Source: Centrapalus pauciflorus (taxonomy: Eukaryota > Streptophyta > Magnoliopsida > Asterales > Asteraceae). From it: a stretch of DNA of 64,000 nt. Positions 1 through 14,420 of the stretch are shown here, one piece after another; the stretch's first letter is position 1, and each line of letters begins with the position of its first letter. Where the stretch lies: assembly GCA_020465985.1 (NCBI GenBank), contig JAANYP010003832.1, positions 1 through 64,000 of the forward strand, in the 5' to 3' direction. A program made the position numbers and the translations under genes. The notes beneath the pieces were generated by a model that did no database searches, was not told the DNA's origin, and saw nothing but the letters and a program-made list of their open reading frames with translations.

Positions 1-2
1 GA

Positions 3-1349
3 TGTCGATACTTCATGGGCAGAATTTGGTTACCAAAACTCGGAGGAGTAAGGAAGCTGGTCATGGATGAAGGGCATAAGACAAGATATGCTATCCATCC
101 AGGGTCAGATAAAATGTATCACGACTTGAAAGGAATGTACTGGTGGCCAAATATGAAGGCTGACATTGCTACCTACGTCAGCAAGTGCTTAACATGTTTG
201 AAGGTTAAAGCTGAGCACCAAAAACCATCAGGATTGCTAGTTCAACCAGAAATACCCGAGTGGAAGTGAGAAAACATCACCATGGATTTCATCACCAAGT
301 TGCCAAAGACTTCTGGAGGTTATGACACTATTTCGGTGATTGTGGATCGGCTTACCAAAACCGCACATTTCCTGCCCATCAAGGAGACTGATAAAATGGA
401 TAAGTTAACACGAATCTATCTTAAAGAAGTCGTCTCAAGGCATGGAGTACCAGTATCAATTATATCAGACAGGGACAGCCGGTTCACATCAAGATTTTGG
501 CAGTCATTGCAAGAAGCACTGGGTACACGCCTAAATATGAGCACAGCCTATCACCCGCAAACGGATGGTCAGAGTGAAAGGACGATTCAGATGTTGGAAG
601 ACATGTTAAGGGCATGTGTCATCGATTTTGGCAAAAGGTGGGACAGACACCTGCCATTAGTCGAGTTTTCCTATAACAACAGCTATCACTCAAGCATTAA
701 GACCGCCCCATTCGAGGCACTCTACGGGCGAAAGTGTCGATCACCTCTTTGTTGGGCTGAAGAAGGAGATCGTCAGATCACTGGACCTGAGATCATCCAA
801 GAGACTACAGAAAAGATAGCCCAGATTCGTAACCGATTAAAGATCGCGCGGGATCGACACATGAGTTATGCAGACATTCGACGGAAGGATTTGGAATTCC
901 AAGAGGGAGATCAAGTAATGTTGAAAGTCTCACCTTGGAAAGGCGTAATCCGTTTTGGGAAACGAGGAAAACTCAATCCTCGTTATATCGGACCATTCAA
1001 GATCACCAAAAGAATTGGCCCGGTAGCTTACCGACTCGACCTGCCCCCAGAGCTTAGTAACGTTCATAACACCTTCCACGTGTCCAATCTTAAGAAGTGT
1101 CTGGCTGATGAATCACTCGTTATACCCATGGACGAGCTGGAGTTAGACGATAAGTTGAACTTCATTGAGCAACCTGTAGAAATAATGGACCGAGAAGTCA
1201 AGAAACTCAAGAACAGTCGAATCCCAATAATAAAAGTCAGATGGAACTCTAAGAGAGGTCCTGAGTTTACATGGGAACGAGAAGATCAGTTCCGGGAAAA
1301 ATATCCTCACCTGTTCTCAAGTACTCAAGAAGTAGAGAACACGAGCTAA
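3..1349 (+). pseudogene. gag-pol: gag-pol C-terminus: integrase and chromodomain, one nonsense codon
   Basis: One reading frame enters from the left edge and ends at the TAA before the polypurine tract. It shows the end of the RNase H/integrase linker, the HHCC zinc-binding region (YAIHPG followed by CLTC), the catalytic D,D,E residues of integrase in MDFITKLP, SDRDSRF and TDGQSERTI, a GPF/IGPF-type C-terminal module, and a chromodomain (EIMDREVKKLK, then RWNSKRGPEFTWEREDQF). The chromodomain of such elements is thought to guide integration to heterochromatin. TGA at 267-269 interrupts the frame between the zinc finger and the catalytic core. The matching codon in element B is TGG (Trp), so this is a G-to-A nonsense change. 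The copy is therefore inactive for integrase unless the stop is read through. Confidence 0.95.
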
Positions 1350-1367
1350 TTTCGGGACGAAATTCCC

Positions 1368-1382
1368 TTAACAGGGGGAGAC
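1368..1382 (+). promoter_or_regulatory. Polypurine tract of element L
   Basis: TTAACAGGGGGAGAC lies immediately before the LTR start TGTAACA, between the pol stop and the 3' LTR. It would prime plus-strand DNA synthesis. Confidence 0.85.
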
Positions 1383-3773
1383 TGTAACATCCGGCACTAA
1401 ACCAGGTTAGCAACAAAACCCTAATCTACATTTAATAGTCAATTATAGCCTAATCAGTAGTCATTAGAAATTAATCAAGTGATTAACAAGGCTTATTAGA
1501 AAATTCAACTCAATTAGAATCAAATTCATCGGTGCGATGAATCGGGAAATCAATTAATCCGATCAATTTACGACATGAAGGATTAATTCAACTAAGTACG
1601 TAATTAAATCATGATTAGTGACACTAATCATACACTAATACAATTACTTAACCTTAACTATGCAAGACTAAAACAATTAATTAAAACAATGCATCCAAAA
1701 GTATTTATGAATTTACAAGAAAAGGGAAATACAAGAATACATTTCTAAAAAAAAAAATACATCAAAAATACCCTAACTAGGCCGGCCACATGGAAGGACA
1801 AAAGGATCAAAAGTTTGTATTTTTTTACTCCACATTTGTACATCAAATCCCCCTCTTTCCTTTCACCCAAGATTTTACAACTCCTTTCATCATTTCACCA
1901 CCTTTTCACCTCTATAAATAAGACCCTAATTCCTTGCATTTTCCTCACACCTTCAAAGCAAAATCTCTCCTTTCTCTCCCTCTTGAAAACCGGCCTCAAG
2001 CCTCAAGAACACACAAAGTGTTCTTCATATTTTTGAAGTGTTCTTGGTGAAACTTTTGAAGATCCAACCTTCTACTCATTTGCATTCTTCTAAAAACATC
2101 AAAGTAAGTAAATACTAACCTATTACATCTTATATTTATGTTTATATAAGTCTTGCATAATATATATAATCACCTACAACAACAAGTTTCATAAAAACTC
2201 AAGTTTATAAGTTTCTAGTTTTTATTTTTAAGTTGTTTCTTTAAATGTGTTTATGAATATGTGAACACATTATAAAAGTGTTAATATTATGAAAACATGT
2301 GATATATATGTGTTTTTATAACTATTATGACTTTTATACAAGTAGTCTTTGAATAAACAACAAGAATCATAAGTTGTTGTAAGTTTATAAACTACGAATT
2401 TTCGGCAGAAAATTTATATCGACTTTGAAAAATCATAACTAATTCATAACTCAACGAAATGAGTTGATTCTTGTCCCCAAAAGTTAGATCTATGTCTTAA
2501 CTATAGATCTGCAAATTTTCATGATTTATTGTGAAGTTTAAGACCTCCAGAAATTATTTGGGAAACCGAAAGTTTGACAGCTCAAAAATGGCCAACATAG
2601 CGTTTTTAACGAGCTTTTTCACTAACCTAATCAACTCGAAAAATGGCCGTTCTTGATTATAAAAATCCTTTGTGTATAGTAGTTGAATGTCCTAGAAAAC
2701 CAAAGTCTAAAACATTTTGGAGCTTGGTCAAAAACAGCCTCAAAGTAGGCCGAAAAACCTCCGAAAAAGCTGGAAAATTATATATATATATATATATATA
2801 TACTTGACGTTTTAAGCGCATTTTATTTATAAACTTGTAATGTTGGGTGATTTAAGACATAAAGATCTATAAATGTACATATTATCATATATTGGTGATA
2901 TTAAGTCCTTATTATCATTTAGGACTCGGTTAAACACCTCCGGTTTCATCACCCATCAAACAACGCACATTTGCATTTTTGCGCCTAGTTTTGCCATCAC
3001 AAGTTCGATGAGTTCTCATAGCCCCTATTTTCATACTGTTAAGTTTTGGGGATGAAATACATGCTTCGTTTTCATATGGACACGAAAACCACTTCATTCC
3101 TATTATGTATTACACATGTGGTTCCATCCGCCCTTATATCATGAACCGTTAATTGCATTTATTTGTAAGCGTGAATATATTGTGGATAGATCTATTGGGA
3201 GTCATGTCCCCCATTCGGGTTAGCTCGGTTCGGCTAACAGCGAGTGCATATATATTTAACACACGGTATTACGTATGGGAATACTGCACAGGGCAAAACT
3301 CATTTATAATTAAGCTTCGGTTGCATGATGGTTATATGTAATACATAACATTGAATTTATGATTTTATAAATTCAAACTCTATTATTGTTGTCCATACAA
3401 GTCAGATTTACGTGTAAACCTATGAGCTCACCAACAATTTTGTTGACGAATTTTAGCGTGTATTTTCAGGAAATTAAGGCAAGTATGCCTTCAGAAGTAA
3501 CTACTTTCAAGCTTCCGCACTTAAGGAGTCGCATTCTTTTTCAAACCGTCGGAGATTTATTTGCATTATTTTGGATAATTTAATTATGTATTTAAATCTC
3601 TGTACCTTGCGAACTACTCTTTATCATTTACGGGTTATGTAAAACATTTCTACCTTTTAAAGTCATATCGATGTATTTTTGAAAACGTCCATATAGTGGT
3701 CGTTCATTATGATTATGGTTACGCTTCCGCACTCGTCAAGTCTCGCTGCCAACCGAGGTAGCAGGGTGTGACA
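1383..3773 (+). repeat. 3' LTR of element L (about 2391 bp)
   Basis: It begins TGTAACATCC and ends GGGTGTGACA, giving TG...CA termini. The last 700 bp or so closely match the LTR end of element B on the opposite strand, including the stretch around GGATAGATCTATTGGGAG and the terminal CGCTGCCAACC(G/A)AGGTAGCAGG. The first 500 bp (U3) do not resemble B's U3 and lack B's TCGAG short-repeat array. An AT run lies near 2777-2802. No protein-coding gene is supported here. Confidence 0.9.
1913..1920 (+). promoter_or_regulatory. Probable TATA box in LTR of element L
   Basis: TATAAATA lies 530 bp into the LTR and is followed by a pyrimidine-rich CT stretch. This is the expected arrangement of a Pol II promoter at the U3/R boundary. 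Confidence 0.6.
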
Positions 3774-6700
3774 AAATTGTATGCTAGTAACGTATGATTG
3801 ACACTGCTGTAAGTGGACAACTGCTGCTGCATGTTCCTTGTTACTTGCATTGCTCAGGACCGCTGTGAGTGACAGATTGCATTACTTACTTGCATATGTT
3901 TCGGTACTTATTGGTGATTGATACTGACTTATATCGAAACATCTGCTGCTGCTTGTTCCTTGATTACATAATTGTATGCTAGGAACGTATGATAGACACT
4001 GCTGAAACTGGACAATTGCTGATGCATGTTCCTTGATTATTTGCACTGCTCAGGACCGCTGTGAGTGATAGATTGCATTACTTACTTGTATATGTTTCGG
4101 TACTTTCTGGTGATTGTCACTGACTTGTATGGAAACATCTGCTGCTGCTTGTTTCTTGATTACTTAATTGTATGCTAGGAATGTATGATAGACAGTGCTG
4201 AAACTAGACAACTGTTGGTGCATGTTCCTTGATTACTTGCATTGCTCAGGACCGCAGTGAGTGACAGTTTGCGTTACTTACTTGCAAATGTTTCGGTACT
4301 TATTGGTTAATGTTACTTACTTGTATGGAAACGCTTGCTGCTGCTTGTTCCTTGATTACTTAATTGTATGCTAGGAACGTATGATAGACACTGCTGAAAC
4401 TGGACACCTGTTGTTGCATGTTCCTTGATTACTTGCATTTCTCAGGACCGCTATGAGTGACAGATTTAATTACTTACATGCATATGTTTAGGTACTTATT
4501 GGTAATTGTTACTGACTTTTATGGAAACATCTGGTGCTGCTTGTTCCTTGATAACTTAATTTTATGTTAGGAACATATGATAAACACTGCTGAAACTGGA
4601 CAACTGTTGTTGCATGTTGCTTGATTCCTTGCATTGCTTAGTTCCGCTATGAGTGACATATTGCATTACTTACTTGCATATGTTTCGGTACTTATCGGTG
4701 ATTGTTACTGACTTGTATGGAAACATCTGCTGCTGCTTGTTCCTTGATTACTTAATTGTATGCTAGGAACGTATGATAGACACTGCTAGAACTGGACAAC
4801 TGTTGTTGCTTGTTCCATGATTACTTGCATTGCTCCAGACCGCTGTGAGTGACAGATTGCATTACTTACTTGCATATGTTTCGGTACTTATTGGTGATTG
4901 ATACTGACTTGTATGGAAACAGCTGTTGCCGCTTGTTCCTTGATTACTTAATTGTATGTTAGGAACGTATGATAGACACTGCTGAAACTGGACAACTGCT
5001 ACTGCATTTTCCTTGATTTCTTGCATTGCTCAGCACCGCTGTGAGTGACAGATTGCATTACTTACTTGCATATGTTTCGGTACTTATTGGTGATTGTTAT
5101 TGACTTGTATGGAAACATCTGGTGCTGCTTGTTCCTTGATAACTTAATTTTATGCTAGGAACGTATGATAGACATCGCTGAAACTAGACAACTGTTGTTG
5201 CATGTTCCTTGATTACTTGCATTGCTCAGGACCGCTGTGAGTGACAGATTGCATTACTTACTTGCATATGTTTCGGTACTTATTGGTGATTGTTACTGAC
5301 TTGTATGGAAACATATGCTGTTGCTTGTTCCTAGATTACTTAATTGTATGCTAGGAACGTATGATAGACACTGCTGAAACTGGACAACTGCTACTGCATG
5401 TTCCTTGATTACTTGCATTGCTCAGGACCGCTGTGAGTGACAGATTGCATTACTTACTTGCATATGTTTCGGTACTTATTGGTGTATTGACTTGTATGGA
5501 AACCTCTGGTGCTGCTTGTTCCTTTATTCCTTGCATTGCTCAGGACCGCTATGAGTGACAGAATGCATTACTTACTTGCATATGTTTCGGTACTTATTGG
5601 TGATTGTTACTGACTTGTATGGAAACATTTGTTGCTGCTTGTTCCATGATTACTTAATTTTATGTTAGGAACTTATGATAGACACAGATGAAACTGGACA
5701 ACTGCTGTTGCATGTTCCTTGATTACTTGCATTGCTCCGGACCGCTGTGAGTGACAGATTGCATTACTTACTTGCATATGTTTCGGTACTTATTGGTGAT
5801 TGATGCTGACTTGCATGGAAACATCTGCTGCTGCTTTTTCCATGATTACTTAATTGTATGATAGGAACGTATGATAGACACAGATGAAACTGGACAACTG
5901 CTGTTGCATGTTCCTTGATTACTTGCATTGCTCCGGACCGCTGTGAGTGACAGATTGCATTACTTACTTGCATATGTTTCGGTACTTATTGGTGATTGAT
6001 ACTGACTTGTATGGAAACAGCTGCTGCTGCTTGTTCCTTGATTACTTAATTGTATCTTAGGAACGTATGATAGACACTGCTGAAACTGGACAACTGCTAC
6101 TGCATGTTCCTTGATTACTTACATTGCTCAGGACCGCTGTGAGTGACAGATTGCATTACTTACTTGCATATGTTTCGGTACTTATTGGTGTATTGACTTG
6201 TATGGAAACATCTGGTGCAGCTTGTTCCTTTGTAACTTAATTTTATGCTAGGAACGTATGATAGACACCGCTGACACTAGACAACTGTTGTTGCATGTTC
6301 CTTGATTACTTGCATTGCTCAGGACCGCTGTGAGTGACAAATTACATTACTTACTTGCATATGTTTCGGTACTTATTGGTGATTGTTACTGACTTGTATG
6401 AAACACCTAATGCAGTTTGTTCCTTGATTTCTTAATTGTATGCTAGTAACGTTTGACACACACTGCTGTAAGTTGACACCTGCTGCTGCATGTTCCTTGT
6501 TACTTGCATTGCTCAGGACCGCTGTGAGTGACTGATTGCATTACTTACTTACATATGTTTCGGTACTTATTGGTGATTGATACTGACTTGTATGGAAACA
6601 TCTGCTGCTGCTTGTTCCTTGATTACTTAATTGTATGCTAGGATCGTATGATAGACACTGCTGAAACTGAACTAGTGCTGCTGCATGTTCCTTGATTACT

Positions 6701-8371
6701 TGCACTACTCAGGACCGCTGTAAGTGACAGATTGCATTACTTACTTGCATATGTTTCGGTACTTATTGGTGATTGTTACTGACTTGTATGGAAACATCTG
6801 CTGCTGCTTGTTCCTTAATTACTTAATTGTACGCTAGGAACTTATGATAGACACTGTTGAAACTGGACAACTGTTGTTGCATGTTCCTTGATTACTTGCA
6901 TTGCTCAGGACCGCTATGAGTGACAGATTGCATTACTTACTTGCATATGTTTCGGTACTTATTGGTAATGTTACTGACTTGTATGGAAACATCTAGTGCT
7001 GCTTGTTCCTTGATAACTTAATTCTAGGCTAGGAACGTAAGATAGACACTGCTGAAACTAGACAATTGTTGTTGCATGTTCCTTGATTACTTGTATTGCT
7101 CAGGACCGCTGTGAGTGACAAATTACATTACTTACTTGCGTATGTATCGGTACTTTTTGGTGATTGTTACTAACTTGTATGAAACATCTGATGCAGTTTG
7201 TTCATTGATTACTTAATTGTATGCTAGTAACGTATGATAGACACTGCTGTAAGTGGACAACTTCTGCTGCATGTTCCTTGTTACTTGCATTGCTCAGGAC
7301 CGTTGTGAGTGACAGATTGCATTTCTTACTTACATATGTTTCGGTACTTATTGGTGATTGATACTGACTTGTATGGAAACATCTACTGCGGCTTGTTCCT
7401 TGATTACTTAATTGTATGCTAGGAACGTATGACAGACACTGCTGAAACTGAACAACTGCTGCTGCATGTTCCTTGATTACTTGCACTGCTCCGGACCGCT
7501 GTGAGTGACAGAGATTGCATTACTTACTTGCATATGTTTCGGTACTTATTGGTGATTGATACTGACTTGTATGGAAACGTCTGCTGCTGCTTGTTCCTTG
7601 ATTACTTAATTGTATGCTAGGAACGTATGATAGACACTGCTGAAACTGAACAACTGCTGCTGCATGTAACTTGATTACTTGCAATGCTCAGGACCGCTGT
7701 GAGTAACAGATTGCATTACTTACTTGCATATGTTTCGGTACTTATTGGTGATTGTTACTGACTTCTATGGAAACATATGCTGTTGCTTGTTCCTAGATTA
7801 CTTAATTGTATGCTAGGAACGTATGATAGACACTGCTGAAACTGGACAACTGCTGTTGCATGTTCCTTGATTACTTGCATTGCTCCGGACCGCTGTGAGT
7901 GACAGATTGCATTACTTACTTGCATATGTTTCGGTACTTATTGGTGATTGATACTGACTTGCATGGAAACATCTGCTGCTGCTTGTTCCTTAATTACTTA
8001 ATTGTATGATAGGAACGTATGATAGACACAGATGAAACTGGACAACTGCTGTTGCATGTTCCTTGATTACTTGCATTGCTCCGGACCGCTGTGAGTGACA
8101 GATTGCATTACTTACTTGCATATGTTTCGGTACTTATTGGTGATTGTTACTGACTTATATGGAAACATTTGTTGCTGTTTGTTCCATGATTACTTAATTT
8201 TATGTTAGGAACTTATGATAGACACAGATGAAACTGGACAACTGCTGCTGCATGTTCCTTGATTACTTGCATTGCTCCGGACCGCTGTGAGTGACAGATT
8301 GCATTACTTAGTTGCATATGTTTCGGTACTTATTGGTGATTGATACTGACTTGTATGGAAACATCTGCTGC

Positions 8372-10709
8372 TGCTTGTTCCTTGATTACTTAATTGTATG
8401 ATAGGAACGTATGATAGACACAGATGAAACTGGACAACTGCTGTTGCATGTTCCTTGATTACTTGCATTGCTCCGGACCGCTGTGAGTGACAGATTGCAT
8501 TACTTACTTGCATATGTTTCGGTACTTATTGGTGATTGATACTGACTTGCATGGAAACATCTGCTGCTGCTTGTTCCTTAATTACTTAATTGTATGATAG
8601 GAACGTATGATAGACACAGATGAAACTGGACAACTGCTGTTGCATGTTCCTTGATTACTTGCATTGCTCCGGACCGCTGTGAGTGACAGATTGCATTACT
8701 TACTTGCATATGTTTCGGTACTTATTGGTGATTGATACTGACTTGTATGGAAACAGCTGCTGCTGCTTGTTCCTTGATTACTTAATTGTATGTTAGGAAC
8801 GTATGATAGACACTGCTGAAACTGGACAACTGCTACTGCATGTTCCTTGATTACTTACATTGCTCAGGACCGCTGTGAGTGACAGATTGCATTACTTACT
8901 TGCATATGTTTCGGTACTTATTGGTGTATTGACTTGTATGGAAACATCTGGTGCTGCTTGTTCCTTTGTAACTTAATTTTATGCTAGGAACGTATGATAG
9001 ACACCGCTGACACTAGACAACTGTTGTTGCATGTTCCTTGATTACTTGCATTGCTCTGGACCGCTGTGAGTGACAAATTACATTACTTACTTGCATATGT
9101 TTCGGTACTTATTGGTGATTGTTACTGACTTGTATGAAACACCTAATGCAGTTTGTTCCTTGATTTCTTAATTGTATGCTAGTAACGTTTGACACACACT
9201 TCTGTAAGTTGACACCTGCTGCTGCATGTTCCTTGTTACTTGCATTGCTCAGGACCGCTGTGAGTGACTGATTGCATTACTTACTTACATATGTTTCGGT
9301 ACTTATTGGTGATTGATACTGACTTGTATGGAAACATCTGCTGCTGCTTGTTCCTTGATTACTTAATTGTATGCTAGGATCGTATGATAGACACTGCTGA
9401 AACTGAACTAGTGCTGCTGCATGTTCCTTGATTACTTGCACTACTCAGGACCGCTGTGAGTGACAGATTGCATTACTTAGTTGCATATGTTTCGGTACTT
9501 ATTGGTGATTGTTACTGACTTGTATGGAAACATCTGCTGCTGCTTGTTCCTTGATTACTTAATTGTATGATAGGAACGTATGATAGACACAGATGAAACT
9601 GGACAACTGCTGTTGCATGTTCCTTGATTACTTGCATTGCTCCGGACCGCTGTGAGTGACAGATTGCATTACTTACTTGCATATGTTTCGGTACTTATTG
9701 GTGATTGATACTGACTTGCATGGAAACATCTGCTGCTGCTTGTTCCTTAATTACTTAATTGTATGATAGGAACGTATGATAGACACAGATGAAACTGGAC
9801 AACTGCTGTTGCATGTTCCTTGATTACTTGCATTGCTCCGGACCGCTGTGAGTGACAGATTGCATTACTTACTTGCATATGTTTCGGTACTTATTGGTGA
9901 TTGATACTGACTTGTATGGAAACAGCTGCTGCTGCTTGTTCCTTGATTACTTAATTGTATGTTAGGAACGTATGATAGACACTGCTGAAACTGGACAACT
10001 GCTACTGCATGTTCCTTGATTACTTACATTGCTCAGGACCGCTGTGAGTGACAGATTGCATTACTTACTTGCATATGTTTCGGTACTTATTGGTGTATTG
10101 ACTTGTATGGAAACATCTGGTGCTGCTTGTTCCTTTGTAACTTAATTTTATGCTAGGAACGTATGATAGACACCGCTGACACTAGACAACTGTTGTTGCA
10201 TGTTCCTTGATTACTTGCATTGCTCAGGACCGCTGTGAGTGACAAATTACATTACTTACTTGCATATGTTTCGGTACTTATTGGTGATTGTTACTGACTT
10301 GTATGAAACACCTAATGCAGTTTGTTCCTTGATTTCTTAATTGTATGCTAGTAACGTTTGACACACACTGCTGTAAGTTGACACCTGCTGCTGCATGATC
10401 CTTGTTACTTGCATTGCTCAGGACCGCTGTGAGTGACTGATTGCATTACTTACTTACATATGTTTCGGTACTTATTGGTGATTGATACTGACTGTATGGA
10501 AACATCTGCTGCTGCTTGTTCCTTGATTACTTAATTGTATGCTAGGATCGTATGATAGACACTGCTGAAACTGAACTAGTGCTGCTGCATGTTCCTTGAT
10601 TACTTGCACTACTCAAGACCGCTGTGAGTGACAGATTGCATTACTTACTTGCATATGTTTCGGTACTTATTGGTGATTGTTACTGACTTGTATGGAAACA
10701 TTTGCTGCT
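8372..10709. repeat. Six-monomer (1169-bp) tandem duplication inside array A
   Basis: The block 8372-9540 is repeated at 9541-10709. Diagnostic variants recur at an offset of 1169 bp: GACTTGCATGGAAACATC (8548 and 9717), GGTGTATTGACTTG (8917 and 10086) and AACTAGTGCTGCTGCATG (about 9407 and 10575). Boundaries are by eye. Related variants also occur near 6181 (2736 bp, 14 monomers, from 8917), and the 8304-8513 region recurs at 11814-12023 (3510 bp, 18 monomers). Confidence 0.8.
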
Positions 10710-13700
10710 GCTTGTTCCTTAATTACTTAATTGTACGCTAGGAACTTATGATAGACACTGCTGAAACTGGACAACTGTTGTTGCATGTTCCTTGATTACT
10801 TGCATTGCTCAGGACCGCTATGAGTGACAGATTGCATTACTTACTTGCATATGTTTCGGTACTTATTGGTAATGTTACTGACTTGTATGGAAACATCTGG
10901 TGCTGCTTGTTCCTTGATAACTTAATTCTAGGCTAGGAACGTATGATAGACACTGCTGAAACTAGACAATTGTTGTTGCATGTTCCTTGATTACTTGTAT
11001 TGCTCAGGACCGCTGTGAGTGACAAATTACATTACTTACTTGCGTATGTATCGGTACTTTTTGGTGATTGTTACTAACTTGTATGAAACATCTGATGCAG
11101 TTTGTTCATTGATTACTTAATTGTATGCTAGTAACGTATGATAGACACTGCTGTAAGTGGACAACTTCTGCTGCATGTTCCTTGTTACTTGCATTGCTCA
11201 GGACCGTTGTGAGTGACAGATTGCATTACTTACTTACATATGTTTCGGTACTTATTGGTGATTGATACTGACTTGTATGGAAACATCTACTGCGGCTTGT
11301 TCCTTGATTACTTAATTGTATGCTAGGAACGTATGACAGACACTGCTGAAACTGAACAACTGCTGCTGCATGTTCCTTGATTACTTGCAATGCTCAGGAC
11401 CGCTGTGAGTAACAGATTGCATTACTTACTTGCATATGTTTCGGTACTTATTGGTGATTGTTACTGACTTCTATGGAAACATATGCTGTTGCTTGTTCCT
11501 AGATTACTTAATTGTATGCTAGGAACGTATGATAGACACTGCTGAAACTGGACAACTGTTGCTGCATGTTCCTTGATTCCTTGCATTGCTCAGGACCGCT
11601 ATGAGTGACAGATTGCGTTACTTACTTGCATATGTTTCGGTACTTATTGGTGATTGTTACTGACTTGTATGGAAACATTTGTTGCTGCTTGTTGCATGAT
11701 TACTTAATTTTATGTTAGGAACTTATGATAGACACAGATGAAACTGGACAACTGCTGCTGCATGTTCCTTGATTACTTGCATTGCTCCGGACCGCTGTGA
11801 GTGACAGATTGCATTACTTAGTTGCATATGTTTCGGTACTTATTGGTGATTGATACTGACTTGTATGGAAACATCTGCTGCTGCTTGTTCCTTGATTACT
11901 TAATTGTATGATAGGAACGTATGATAGACACAGATGAAACTGGACAACTGCTGTTGCATGTTCCTTGATTACTTGCATTGCTCCGGACCGCTGTGAGTGA
12001 CAGATTGCATTACTTACTTGCATATGTTTCGGTACTTATTGGTGATTGATACAGACTTGTATGGAAACAGCTGCTGCTGCTTGTTCCTTGATTACTTAAT
12101 TGTATGTTAGGAACGTATGATAGACACTGCTGAAACTGGACAACTGCTACTGCATGTTCCTTGATTACTTGCATTGCTCAGGACCGCTATGAGTGACAGA
12201 TTGCATTACTTACTTGCATATGTTTCGGTACTTATTGGTGATTGTTATTGACTTGTATGGAAACATCTGGTGCTGCTTGTTCCTTGGTAACTTAATTTTA
12301 TGCTAGGAACGTATCATAGACACCGATGACACTAGACAACTGTTGTTGCATGTTCCTTGATTACTTGCGTTGCTCAGGACCGCTGTGAGTGACAAATTAC
12401 ATTACTTACTTGCATATGTTTCGGTACTTATTGGTGATTGTTACTGACTTGTATGAAACATCTAATGCAGTTTGTTCCTTGATTACTTAATTGTATGCTA
12501 GTAACGTTTGACACAGACTGCTGTAAGTGGACACCTGCTGCTGCATGTTCCTTGTTACTTGCATTGCTCAGGACCGCTGTGAGTGACAGATTGCATTACT
12601 TACTTGCATATGTTTCGGTACTTATTGGTGATTGTTATTGACTTGTATGGAAACATCTGGTGCTACTTGTTCCTTGGTAACTTAATTTTATGCTAGGAAC
12701 GTATCATAGACACCGCTGACACTAGACAACTGTTGTTGCATGTTCCTTGATTACTTGCGTTGCTCAGGACCGCTGTGAGTGACAAATTACATTACTTACT
12801 TGCATATGTTTCGGTACTTATTGGTGATTGTTACTGACTTGTATGAAACATCTAATGCAGTTTGTTCCTTGATTACTTAATTGTATGCTAGTAACGTTTG
12901 ACACACACTGCTGTAAGTGGACACCTGCTGCTGCATGTTCCTTGTTACTTGCATTGCTCAGGACCGCTGTGAGTGACAGATTGCATTACTTACTTACATA
13001 TGTTTCGGTACTTATTGGCGATTGAAACTGACTTGTATGGAAACATCTGATGCTGCTTGTTCCTTGATTACTTAATTGTATGCTAGGATCGTATGATAGA
13101 CACTGCTGAAACTGAACTAGTGCTGCTGCATGTTCCTTGATTACTTGCACTACTCAGGACCACTGTGAGTGACAGATTGCATTACTTACTTGCATATGTT
13201 TCGGTACTTATTGGTGATTGTTACTGACTTGTATGGAAACATCTGCTTCTGCTTGTTCCTTGATTACTTAATTGTATGCTAGGAACGTATGATAAACACT
13301 GCTGAAACTGGACAACTGTTGTTGCATGTTCCTAGATTCCGTGCATTGCTCAGGACCGCTATGAGTGACAGATTGCATTACTTACTTGCATATGTTTCGG
13401 TACTTATTGGTGATTGTTACTGACTTGTATGGAAACATCTGCTGATGCTTGTTCCTTGATTACTTAATTGTACGCTAGGAACTTATGATAGACACTGCTG
13501 AAACTGGACAACTGTTGTTGCATGTTCCTTGATTACTTGCATTGCTCAGGACCGCTATGAGTGACAGATTTCATTACTTACTTGCATATGTTTCGGTACT
13601 TATTGGTAATTGTTACTGACTTGTATGGAAACATCTGGTGCTGCTTGTTCCTTGATAACTTAATTTTAGGCTAGGAACGTATGATAGACACTGCTGAAAC

Positions 13701-14420
13701 TAGACAATTGTTGTTGCATGTTCCTTGATTACTTGTATTGCTCAGGTACGCTGTGAGTGACAAATTACATTACTTACTTGCGTATGTTTCGGTACTTTTT
13801 GGTGATTGTTACTAACTTGTATGAAACATCTAATGCAGTTTGTTCCTTGATTACTTAATTGTATGCTAGTAATGTTTGATACACACTGCTGTAAGTGGAC
13901 AACTGCTACTGCATGTTCCTTGTTACTTGCATTGCTCAGGACTGCTGTGAGTGACGGATTGCATTACTTACTTACATATGTTTCGGTACTTATTGGTGAT
14001 TGATACAGACTTGTATGGAAACATCTGCTGCTGCTTGTTCCTTGATTACATAATCGTATGCTAGGATCGTATGATAGAAACTGCTGAAACTGAACAACTG
14101 CTGCTGCATGTTCCTTGATTACTTGCACTACTCAGGACCGCTGTGAGTGACAGATTGCATTACTTAGTTGCATATGTTTCAGTACTTATTGGTGATTGTT
14201 ACTGACTTGTATGGAAACATCTGCTGCTGCTTGTTCCTTGATTACTTAAATGTATGCTAGGAACGTATGATAAACACTGCTGAAACTGGACAACTGTTGC
14301 TGCATGTTCCTTGATTCCTTGCATTGCGCAGGACCGCTATGAGTGGCAGATTGCATTACTTACTTGCATATGTTTCGGTACTTATTGGTGATTGTTACTG
14401 ACTTGTATGGAAACGTCTGG

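Larger units (their letters stand above)
1..3773 (+). mobile_element. Element L: 3' part of a Ty3/gypsy chromovirus (Tekay-like)
   Basis: The left end is cut by the window. What remains, in order, is the integrase and chromodomain end of pol, a polypurine tract and a 3' LTR of about 2.4 kb ending TGTGACA. The LTR runs directly into satellite array A. It is the same family as element B (14509-24626) in pol and in the LTR 3' half, but lies in the opposite orientation, so the 3' LTRs of L and B face each other across array A. The target duplication cannot be tested because the 5' end is missing. Confidence 0.93.

Noticed and set aside
2777..2802. AT run in the LTR of element L as a functional site
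   Set aside because: A short simple repeat, common in AT-rich plant DNA. Nothing links it to a function.
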